DNA from: Pseudomonas fluorescens
Lineage (GTDB): Bacteria > Pseudomonadota > Gammaproteobacteria > Pseudomonadales > Pseudomonadaceae
NCBI RefSeq assembly: GCF_902497775.2
Contig: NZ_OZ024668.1
Coordinates: 5,440,326 to 5,504,325, forward strand
Direction of reading: 5' to 3'
DNA length: 64,000 nucleotides
Both the position numbers and the translations under genes were made by a program. Positions 18,958-25,872 of the stretch are shown here, one piece after another. The notes under the pieces are model-generated. The model made no database searches and had not been told where the DNA came from. It was given only the letters and a program-made list of their open reading frames with translations. Each line of letters begins with the position of its first letter. Positions within the stretch are counted from its first letter, which is position 1.

Positions 18958-19491
18958 ATGCGCCGAGTATTACTCCTTTCCCTGTTGCTGCTGAGCGGCC
19001 TGGCCCGGGCGGAACTGCCGGAAACCGACTGGCTGGAACTGATGCCCAAGTCGGACCAGAAAGCTCTCGAGCAGATGCCCGAAATCGACCACAACTCTCC
19101 GGAAGCCATGGGCACCTTCACCGACAAGGGTGGCCTGAAGCAGAGCAAAGGCCTGCCGGCGGTGATGTATTCGAGCAAGACCGTGGCCGCCATGAACGGC
19201 AAGCAGATCCGCCTGGGTGGTTATCCGGTGCCGCTGGAAACCGACGCCAAGGGCAACAGCACCCTGTTTTTCCTGGTGCCTTACCCGGGCGCCTGCATCC
19301 ACGTGCCGCCACCGCCTCCAAACCAGCTGGTGCTGGTTCGCTATCCCAAGGGCCTGAAGCTCGACGACATCTACACGCCGCTGTGGGTCAACGGAACCCT
19401 GAAGGTCGAGAAGGTCAGCAATGATCTGGCTGATGCAGCCTATGCAATGGATGCGGCCAAGGTGCGGGTGGTGGAAGACGCGGATCTGTGA
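18958..19491 (+). CDS. exported DUF3299-family protein
   Basis: 177 residues from MRRVLLLSLLLLSGLARA, a clear signal peptide with cleavage expected after ARA. The mature part contains IRLGGYPVPLETDAKGNSTLFF and YPGACIHVPPPPPNQLV, the conserved core of DUF3299. A single cysteine in GACIHVPPPPPNQ and the two glycine-rich strands are typical of the family. It is expected in the periplasm. Members often occur beside metal or ABC-transport genes, but nothing of that kind is near here. The gene ends 3 bp before a REP palindrome. Confidence 0.82.
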   Translation: MRRVLLLSLLLLSGLARAELPETDWLELMPKSDQKALEQMPEIDHNSPEAMGTFTDKGGLKQSKGLPAVMYSSKTVAAMNGKQIRLGGYPVPLETDAKGNSTLFFLVPYPGACIHVPPPPPNQLVLVRYPKGLKLDDIYTPLWVNGTLKVEKVSNDLADAAYAMDAAKVRVVEDADL

Positions 19492-19494
19492 ATG

Positions 19495-19540
19495 ATCGCG
19501 GGTCAAGCCTGCTCCTGTAGGAGTGGGCTTGACTCGCGAT
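19495..19540. repeat. REP-type palindrome between convergent genes
   Basis: Two 22-nt arms (ATCGCGGGTCAAGCC... and ...GGGCTTGACTCGCGAT) pair with only G-U style mismatches around a 2-nt loop. The core GCAAGCCNGCTCCT matches the short REP family common in Pseudomonas putida/fluorescens. It sits between convergent genes and could end both transcripts. Confidence 0.8.
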
Positions 19541-19546
19541 AACGAT

Positions 19547-20443
19547 CTAGAGCGCTTTGCTAGCGATGGTAAGGCTCAGCGAATGGGTCGCGCCCGGCGC
19601 CAAGGTGACCAGGTCATCCACCACGTTGGCGGTCTCGATGCAGAGCATGCGCTGCCAGCCATCGTCGGCCATGTCCGGCAGCTCAAGGGCGCGCTCGGTC
19701 CAGGGGTTCCAGATCACTGCCGTACGCGAGCCCTTGGCCGTTATGACCACGCGCCGGTTCCAGGCCGGATCGACAATGCTCAGTTGCTCAGGTGCCTGCA
19801 GGTAGATACGGTCGGTTTCCCCGGCAAAACCAAGGTTGCCTTGCTGCTGGCGCTGCTCCCAGTTAGCCAGGGTTTCGATGTAGTTCAGGCCATCGACCCC
19901 TTCGACTTGCACCTGGCGCACATCGCTGACGGCGAAATAGCTGTGCAGCGCCTGGCTGAGAGTGACCGGGACGTTGTCGAGGTTGTAGCTGGAGAGGGTG
20001 ATGCTCAGCTGTTCGCCCATGACGATAGTCAGCTTGAGCTCGACAAGGTGCGGCCAGCCGGGAAGGTCGCCCTGGGTGTCGGGAAGGGAGAATTCAATGC
20101 AGATGCCGTCGCCACTGCTGTCGATGCCCAGCAATTGCCAGTCACGGCCGCGCACCAGGCCATGGGCCGGGCCGTCGTCAGCGTGATACATGGCCTGCAC
20201 GGCCTCGGGGTTGCGCTTGAAAATGCCAAACCAGGGCCAGCACACCGGAATCCCGGCGCGCACGGATTTGCCCTGCTTGAAAATGGCCTGTTCGCTGAGC
20301 CACAGCAAAGGCGGCTCGCCGAGCCGTTGATAGCTGAGCACCTGCGCGCCTTGCTGGGCGACCAGCAGTTCAGCCGTGTCGCTGGTGATGCGCCAGCAAT
20401 TGAGTTCGCCGTGCTTTTCGGATTCGACCTTGGGTGTGGACAT
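19547..20443 (-). CDS. D-hexose-6-phosphate mutarotase (YeaD-like, aldose 1-epimerase family)
   Basis: 298 residues. It has the galactose-mutarotase beta-sandwich pattern: LLVAQQGAQVLSYQRLGEPP, a central VRAGIPVCWPWFG, HADDGPAHGLVRGRDWQL (with the catalytic histidine region) and ALHSYFAVSDVRQVQVEGVDG. The tail WNPWTERALELPDMADDGWQ with CIETANV is typical of YeaD-like enzymes that interconvert anomers of glucose-6-phosphate. It converges on the DUF3299 gene. No operon partner is obvious, although the thioesterase lies 72 bp upstream on the same strand. Confidence 0.88.
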   Translation of the reverse strand: MSTPKVESEKHGELNCWRITSDTAELLVAQQGAQVLSYQRLGEPPLLWLSEQAIFKQGKSVRAGIPVCWPWFGIFKRNPEAVQAMYHADDGPAHGLVRGRDWQLLGIDSSGDGICIEFSLPDTQGDLPGWPHLVELKLTIVMGEQLSITLSSYNLDNVPVTLSQALHSYFAVSDVRQVQVEGVDGLNYIETLANWEQRQQQGNLGFAGETDRIYLQAPEQLSIVDPAWNRRVVITAKGSRTAVIWNPWTERALELPDMADDGWQRMLCIETANVVDDLVTLAPGATHSLSLTIASKAL

Positions 20444-20515
20444 GCGCTTTATCTCGTTGGTTTGCCGTACGGCCTTGGACCGCTTGCATACCTTCGAGTT
20501 TACCGCGCAGTGGTC

Positions 20516-20917
20516 TCAGCGACGAGGAGGAACCGAGCGGGTGCGACCGCTGCCGTCGATGGCGACAAACACGAATACCGCTTCGGTAACCTTGCGCCAC
20601 TCGCTGGACAACGGATCGTCGCTCCACACCTCAACCATCATCTGAATCGAGCTACGGCCGATTTCCAGGGTCTGGGTATAGAAGGACAGCTGCGCGCCGA
20701 CAGCCACCGGCACCAGGAATGCCATGCGATCAATGGCCACGGTAGCCACTCTGCCACCGGCAACGCGGCTGGCCATGGCGGTACCGGCCAGGTCCATCTG
20801 GGCGACTAGCCAGCCGCCAAAGATATCGCCGAAACCGTTGGTTTCACGGGGCAATGCAGTGATTTGCAAGGCCAGGTCGCCTTGCGGGATAGGATCTTCT
20901 TGTTCGAGTTCAATCAT
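20516..20917 (-). CDS. acyl-CoA thioesterase (YciA-type hotdog fold)
   Basis: 133 residues. The hotdog thioesterase core is visible: NGFGDIFGGWLVAQMDLAGTAMA (with the catalytic Asp and central helix) and VAIDRMAFLVPVAVGAQLSFY. The short length and hexameric YciA-like pattern point to a general acyl-CoA hydrolase in the cytoplasm. It ends with a basic tail (RTRSVPPRR). It lies on the minus strand upstream of the mutarotase gene and is divergent from the MFS gene across a 371-bp gap. Confidence 0.88.
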   Translation of the reverse strand: MIELEQEDPIPQGDLALQITALPRETNGFGDIFGGWLVAQMDLAGTAMASRVAGGRVATVAIDRMAFLVPVAVGAQLSFYTQTLEIGRSSIQMMVEVWSDDPLSSEWRKVTEAVFVFVAIDGSGRTRSVPPRR

Positions 20918-21288
20918 GCCGGGGGTGCCTCTGACCCATGACGCTTCGTTGGTTGGCGCTATGACAGACGCCTCGAAAAACGATTCAGCACAACTATTCT
21001 ACGCTGCTTTCGCTTTGCCAGGCGGCGAAGGGAAACTCTGCGAAACCGACTAAGCATATCTAGCGGCGTTTTCGCACAACATCCTTCAGAAGACGCAACC
21101 CCTTCCTACAAGCGGCCAGTATATAGAGACGAAAGCGCAGCGACGACCATGCAGTCATGAATACTTGTATTGAATTTGTACTGCTATGTGCTTTTTCTGC
21201 CAATTTGCTATCGTTCCAGGCTTCCCAGGCCCAAACCCGCGCGCCAGGCGGCCTGCACCCCAATAAGAAATGCCAACAAGAGAGACCT
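20918..21288. other. intergenic region without a recognisable gene
   Basis: 371 bp between the divergent thioesterase and MFS genes. The right half (about 21040-21250) is more AT-rich than its surroundings and probably carries the MFS promoter. No small gene, RNA or clear operator was recognised. An open frame from 21157 joins the MFS gene in frame but lacks a ribosome-binding site and does not resemble the family's N terminus. Confidence 0.5.
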
Positions 21289-22578
21289 ATGACCTCCGTG
21301 CCCGGCACCATCGCGCAGCCTTCGAGGCCGCTGACCCGCAGTGACTACAAGACTTTGTCGCTTTCCGCCCTGGGCGGTGCGCTGGAGTTCTACGATTTCA
21401 TCATCTTCGTGTTCTTCGCCACGGTGGTCGGCAAGCTGTTCTTTCCCGCCGAAATGCCTGAATGGCTGCGTTTGATGCAAACGTTTGGTATCTTCGCCGC
21501 CGGCTACCTGGCGCGGCCGCTGGGCGGCATCGTCATGGCCCACTTTGGCGACCTGCTGGGGCGCAAGAAGATGTTCACCCTGAGCATTTTCATGATGGCC
21601 GTGCCGACCCTGATCATGGGCCTGTTGCCAACCTACGCGCAGATCGGCCTGTGGGCACCGATCCTGCTGCTGGTGATGCGTGTGATCCAGGGCGCGGCAA
21701 TTGGCGGTGAAGTGCCGGGCGCCTGGGTGTTCGTCTCCGAGCACGTGCCGGCCCGCAACACCGGCTACGCCTGCGGTACGCTGACGGCGGGCCTGACGGC
21801 CGGGATCCTGCTTGGCTCGTTGGTGGCAACGCTGATCAACACGGTTTACAGCCCGCAGGAAGTCGCCGATTACGCCTGGCGTATCCCGTTCCTGCTTGGC
21901 GGGGTGTTCGGTTTGTTCGCCGTGTACCTGCGTCGCTGGCTGCATGAAACCCCGGTGTTTGCCGAGATGCAGGCGCGCAAGGCGCTGGCCGAAGAGGTGC
22001 CGCTGCGTGCGGTGCTGCGTGACCACCGCGGTGCCATCGCGCTGTCTATGCTGCTGACCTGGCTGCTGTCGGCTGGCATCGTCGTGGTGATCCTGATGAC
22101 CCCGGCGCTGCTGCAGAGCTTTTATCAGGTCAGCCCGACCGATTCGCTGAAGGCCAACAGCCTGGCCATTGTCCTGCTCAGCCTGGGCTGCATCGGTACC
22201 GGGGCTTTGGCCGACCGCTTTGGCGCCGGGCGGGTGTTCATTGTTGGCAGCCTGGCGTTGCTGGTGACTTCCTGGACTTTCTATCACACCTTGCCCAGCC
22301 ATCCCGAGTGGCTGTTCCCGCTGTATGCCCTGACCGGCCTGTGTGTCGGCATCGTCGGCGCTGTGCCCTACGTCATGGTCAAGGCCTTCCCGCCAGTCGT
22401 ACGTTTCAGCGGCCTGTCGTTTTCCTACAACCTGGCTTACGCGATCTTCGGTGGCCTGACGCCAATGGTGGTCACCGCGCTGCTTAAGGTCAGCCCGATG
22501 GCGCCGGCCTATTACGTTGCTGGTATCTGCGCCATTGGTCTGTTGGTGGGAATCTACCTTTGGCTCAAAGGTCGCTGA
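21289..22578 (+). CDS. MFS transporter, metabolite:H+ symporter (MHS) type
   Basis: 429 residues from MTSVPGTIAQPSRPLTRSDY, with AAGAGAG upstream. The frame could begin 44 codons earlier, but that extension is hydrophilic and atypical. Twelve membrane helices are predicted. Signatures of the citrate/proline/shikimate group are present: ALGGALEFYDFIIFVFFATVVGKLFFP at the first helix, ARPLGGIVMAHFGDLLGRKKMF after helix two, and IQGAAIGGEVPGAWVFVSEH in helix four. The substrate is likely an organic acid or amino acid but cannot be read. It stands alone; a perfect hairpin follows it. Confidence 0.88.
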   Translation: MTSVPGTIAQPSRPLTRSDYKTLSLSALGGALEFYDFIIFVFFATVVGKLFFPAEMPEWLRLMQTFGIFAAGYLARPLGGIVMAHFGDLLGRKKMFTLSIFMMAVPTLIMGLLPTYAQIGLWAPILLLVMRVIQGAAIGGEVPGAWVFVSEHVPARNTGYACGTLTAGLTAGILLGSLVATLINTVYSPQEVADYAWRIPFLLGGVFGLFAVYLRRWLHETPVFAEMQARKALAEEVPLRAVLRDHRGAIALSMLLTWLLSAGIVVVILMTPALLQSFYQVSPTDSLKANSLAIVLLSLGCIGTGALADRFGAGRVFIVGSLALLVTSWTFYHTLPSHPEWLFPLYALTGLCVGIVGAVPYVMVKAFPPVVRFSGLSFSYNLAYAIFGGLTPMVVTALLKVSPMAPAYYVAGICAIGLLVGIYLWLKGR

Positions 22579-22590
22579 CAGCTCGCATCA

Positions 22591-22617
22591 GTCGTTGCAG
22601 GGCAACCCTGCAACGAC
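22591..22617 (+). terminator. perfect hairpin after the MFS gene
   Basis: The arms GTCGTTGCAGG and CCTGCAACGAC pair over 11 bp around GCAAC, 12 bp past the stop codon. No T tract follows, so it may be a Rho-dependent or stabilising structure rather than a classic terminator. Confidence 0.5.
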
Positions 22618-22734
22618 CTCCTATGACTCGTCTTGATACAGATTGACCGGTGCACCGTGCCCCGTCGATAAAGATGTACCACTTTCGCCAAGCCCCAATC
22701 GCCACCCTGCGCCATACAGACAAGGAGACTCTGT

Positions 22735-23754
22735 ATGGACACCAGAAACTTTCAGGACAGAAGCACAGGTGAAGTCGTCATCACACCGGGTTCCTCCGGA
22801 TCCAGCAGTGGCGGTGGCGGCTTTTTCAGTATCGGTGGCGGTGGTGGCTTTGGTGGCGGCTTCGGTGGGTCAAGCAGCAAGCGCCGCAAGAAACGGGCAA
22901 AAGCACGTGCCGCAGCGCTGGCCAGGGCCCAGGCTGAAGCGCAGGCCATCGCCCAGGCGCACGCCTATCGCCAGTTGGTCGAGGGCTACAGCCAGGTCCG
23001 CGATGCAAGGAAGTTGGCGCTGGAACAACTGTTCGTTGCTCAGGTTTCGCGCCTGGAGCAGGTCCTTCAAGCTGAGATCGACGCGGCCAGAAGGCCTCCA
23101 CAAAGTAGTGGAAGCGAGCGTTGGGATTTGTATCTCATCAGCAAGCAACCGGATGAGATCAATGGTCTGATCGCTGCAAAGACCGTTGAACTGTCCGGTA
23201 AACAAGGTCAAGCCCTGGCCTTTGACGGCCAGGATCCTTTACAGCGCACGACCCAAGACTACGTCTCACACCTGGCTGCCCTGGGTTCTGCCCAAGCGGC
23301 TGCCCAAGCTCATCAAGCATGGGAAGCTTCCTATGCCGCGGGCCAGGAAGCAAAGCTGCTTTCTGAGGCCATCAGGCAACTGGGTGAAAAGTCGAATGCC
23401 CTGACCCAGCGGTACGTACAACTGCAAGCCGTCTGGCGTGAGCGCGAGCAAGAGTGGGAGCGCCAGCGTCTTTACGCGTTGCAGCGCGAGGCGCGCATCC
23501 GCTTCAAACGGCACGCTGATGCCGACCTGCGTCATGAGCGTCTCAGGCAAGCCAACACCCTGAAAGCACCCATGTCGGCGACAGCTGCCGGTGGCATGTT
23601 GCTGACCCGTGGCGGTGCTCTGGTAGCCCAAACGGCAGCCGCGACGATCGAACTGGCGATCCTGGACACCATCAAGGAAATCGGTCGTATCCTGCTGATC
23701 CGCACCGGGCAGACGGTCAGCCTGACAGCGACTGCGTTGTTCTATCAACGGTGA
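22735..23754 (+). CDS. S-type pyocin/colicin-like bacteriocin, N-terminal part (frameshifted from the next gene)
   Basis: 339 residues with a strong ribosome-binding site (AAGGAG). Residues 1-50 are Gly/Ser-rich and flexible, as in colicin N termini, and contain GEVVITP, which resembles a TonB box. Residues 50-105 are an Ala/Lys/Arg/Gln helix, and 105-290 form a long charged coiled coil. The final part (AATIELAILDTIKEIGRILLI and TATALFY) matches the helix that precedes the pyocin-S translocation domain. The frame stops at TGA 23752-23754. Dropping one base at about 23746 gives FYNGELTPEQ and joins the 508-residue frame that follows. I read this as the first half of one bacteriocin of about 862 residues. 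Confidence 0.75.
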   Translation: MDTRNFQDRSTGEVVITPGSSGSSSGGGGFFSIGGGGGFGGGFGGSSSKRRKKRAKARAAALARAQAEAQAIAQAHAYRQLVEGYSQVRDARKLALEQLFVAQVSRLEQVLQAEIDAARRPPQSSGSERWDLYLISKQPDEINGLIAAKTVELSGKQGQALAFDGQDPLQRTTQDYVSHLAALGSAQAAAQAHQAWEASYAAGQEAKLLSEAIRQLGEKSNALTQRYVQLQAVWREREQEWERQRLYALQREARIRFKRHADADLRHERLRQANTLKAPMSATAAGGMLLTRGGALVAQTAAATIELAILDTIKEIGRILLIRTGQTVSLTATALFYQR

Positions 23755-23797
23755 GCTCACCCCGGAACAACGCAATCGCAGACTTCAGGGGCTTGGG

Positions 23798-25324
23798 GTG
23801 CGAGCTGAAGTTCTGGGCTTACGTCCGGGGCAAAACCTGCAGGCGCTTGCAGACGCTGGTGGTATGGCGATCATCGACCATCGGCTCAAGACCGAGCAGG
23901 TGGCGGGTGGCACAGCCATCCATGTAGCTGCCACGGGGGGCACGATTGCCGCTGAAGTGCCGGTGCGCAATGCCGTTCTGGACCCGCTGAGCAACACCTA
24001 CGTCCTCGACGGCGAGACGCCTGGCGATAAAAGCCTGCGTTTTGTTGCAGACCCTGATCCAGCCGCCCATGGCGCCACCGCACAAGGTACTGCTGGTGAT
24101 CTTCCCGGTCTGCTGGCGCTAGGTGCGCCAGCGGACAGCATTCCCCTGGGAGCCGACCTGCGCATAGACGACTGCATTGTCTGTATCCCCGGGCAGTCGC
24201 CGTTGTACTTCACTTTTGCTGTGCGCCCCGTTGGTAGCGGTGTGGTCAATGGCACAGGGCAAGCCGTTACCCATGACTGGTGGGAAGCGGTTGAAAAGGA
24301 TGCAGGGGCGCCGGTGCCCATGGCGGTAGGCGAGCGCTTTCGTGGTCGTGAATTTACTTCTTTCGCAAGCTTCGAGTGCGCCCTCTGGCGTGCTGTCACC
24401 GAAGAAGGCTTGTTGATTTCACAGCTCGATGAGATCAACAGGAAACGGTTGGCTAATGGTTATGCTCCCTATGCGCGCAAAAGCGACTGGCTGGGTGAGC
24501 GGCATGAGTTCGAAATCCGCTACGCCCGGGCTGCGGTGTACGGCACGGACTCCTACAACCTCGACCGTATAAGCATCCACAAGCCTACTGCTGCCCAGGG
24601 CTTGCGACCTGTTACCCAGCCGTTCGCACCTTGGCTGAGCCTTGAGCTCCAGGGATCGCTAGACCTTGTTACAACACAAGCACATTCAGTTTCGGGCAAT
24701 CGAACCTGGACGCCACTGGTGCCGCCCGGACGTGAAGCCCTCGGCCCGACGGCGTTGCCGCCTGGACCTTCGATACCAGCGGTGTTGCCTGGTACTCCCC
24801 TGGCACCCGCCCGGCCGCAAATCGAAATACTTCCGGGCGAGAACATTGAGGACATCAATGCCAATATTCCTGGTTTCGGTGCGGGAACGGAACTGCCGTC
24901 TCCGGGACTGGTTTTTGCTCTTGAGCCGGCGAAGCCGCTGGAAACGGGAGATTATATTGATATACGGCGGCGGAGTATCAATGATGATATGGATGCAGAT
25001 CATATCGTTTCTCGGAAGGCGTTGGAGCTTTTTATAGATAATAACTACCTTGAAATTGATGTGCGTCTGAAGAAAAGCTTTCTTGAACAAGCCCCCAGCA
25101 TCGTTATCCCTTCAAGTGTGCATAGGAGATTCAGTGAAACTTATGGCGGTAGAAACACAAAGGCTAAGCAAAAGAAAGATGCCGCCGATCTGCGGGCGGC
25201 AGTTGATAGTAATATGGATGCCTTGAAATCAGGACTTCTTGAATATGGCTTTACCGATCAAGAAGTCGAAAGGACCCGTCACCAGTTGCATGAATTGCAT
25301 CAAGCAAAAGGGTGGTACAAATGA
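23798..25324 (+). CDS. bacteriocin C-terminal part: pyocin-S domain plus putative HNH-like nuclease domain
   Basis: 508 residues from a GTG without a convincing ribosome-binding site. The same frame is open back to 23726 and reads NGELTPEQRNRRLQGLGVRAE, which continues the preceding gene. Residues 60-250 are the pyocin-S domain (VPVRNAVLDPLSNTYVLDG, IDDCIVCIPGQSPLYFTFAV, YGTDSYNLDRISI). A Pro-rich linker (300-370) leads to a C-terminal domain with DADHIVSRKALE (His about 402) and SSVHRRFSETYGGRN (His about 442), a pattern suggesting a metal-dependent HNH-like nuclease. The exact nuclease family is not recognised. Base composition becomes AT-rich from about 24,940, marking an exchangeable killing module. 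The stop overlaps the next start by ATGA. Confidence 0.78.
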   Translation: MRAEVLGLRPGQNLQALADAGGMAIIDHRLKTEQVAGGTAIHVAATGGTIAAEVPVRNAVLDPLSNTYVLDGETPGDKSLRFVADPDPAAHGATAQGTAGDLPGLLALGAPADSIPLGADLRIDDCIVCIPGQSPLYFTFAVRPVGSGVVNGTGQAVTHDWWEAVEKDAGAPVPMAVGERFRGREFTSFASFECALWRAVTEEGLLISQLDEINRKRLANGYAPYARKSDWLGERHEFEIRYARAAVYGTDSYNLDRISIHKPTAAQGLRPVTQPFAPWLSLELQGSLDLVTTQAHSVSGNRTWTPLVPPGREALGPTALPPGPSIPAVLPGTPLAPARPQIEILPGENIEDINANIPGFGAGTELPSPGLVFALEPAKPLETGDYIDIRRRSINDDMDADHIVSRKALELFIDNNYLEIDVRLKKSFLEQAPSIVIPSSVHRRFSETYGGRNTKAKQKKDAADLRAAVDSNMDALKSGLLEYGFTDQEVERTRHQLHELHQAKGWYK

Positions 25325-25797
25325 ACTTAAGTAACATTGATACTTGGCTGAGCAGTGTTGGGCAGACCTACCAAGATTTGGTGAGGAAAAAAATTATCTC
25401 GGATACTCCTTTTATAGAGCTGTATCCTGGCACAGATTATTTGCACATCGAACCTGAGCGAGGTGTCGACTTTGGTTTTTTTGCTGAAACAAAAAAACTC
25501 GAAGCGATTTGTATCACACTGCAGAAAATAGCGCCTTCACAAATTGACTATGCAGGAGAACTGTCAGCGCCCTACGGTTCGCTTAAAACGCGGGATGCCG
25601 TGCATGAATTTTTTGGTGTTCCTTTCGAGCAAAAAGGACCAATGACGCTCCCCCTGCCAGTAGGTAAGACAGGGGGGTGGGACTTGTATCATCTTAGCTC
25701 TAAAGGGCACGAAAATATTAGAGTGATATTCAAGTACAACGTGAACTTGGAAGTTTGTAGCTTGGTGTTTTCTTTGCTTGACAAAGGTCGAGATTGA
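25321..25797 (+). CDS. probable bacteriocin immunity protein (DUF6392-like)
   Basis: 158 residues from ATG 25321, overlapping the bacteriocin stop by four bases; a GTG nine bases upstream is less likely. It begins NIDTWLSSVGQTYQDLVRKKII and contains PYGSLKTRDAVHEFFGVPFE and GGWDLYHL. These segments recall the DUF6392 proteins found next to S-type pyocin genes. It is acidic overall and has no signal peptide or membrane helix, as expected for a cytoplasmic antitoxin of a nuclease. It is clearly AT-rich compared with the genome, like the nuclease module before it. Immunity to that module is inferred from position and translational coupling, not shown. Confidence 0.65.
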   Translation: MNLSNIDTWLSSVGQTYQDLVRKKIISDTPFIELYPGTDYLHIEPERGVDFGFFAETKKLEAICITLQKIAPSQIDYAGELSAPYGSLKTRDAVHEFFGVPFEQKGPMTLPLPVGKTGGWDLYHLSSKGHENIRVIFKYNVNLEVCSLVFSLLDKGRD

Positions 25798-25872
25798 TCC
25801 TTGCTCGATGAGTGTTTGGGTTTATATTCTTTAGTTATCACATAGCAGTGGCTTAATCTTGAGGTATTCGAG

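Noticed and set aside
20962..21053. Small open frame between the thioesterase and MFS genes
   Set aside because: It is about 30 codons, has no ribosome-binding site and no resemblance to known small proteins.
22650..22750. LexA (SOS) box or PrtN P-box upstream of the bacteriocin
   Set aside because: CTG...CAG pairs occur near 22700-22750, but their spacing (7 or 9 bases) is wrong for the 16-bp LexA site, and no P-box repeats were seen.
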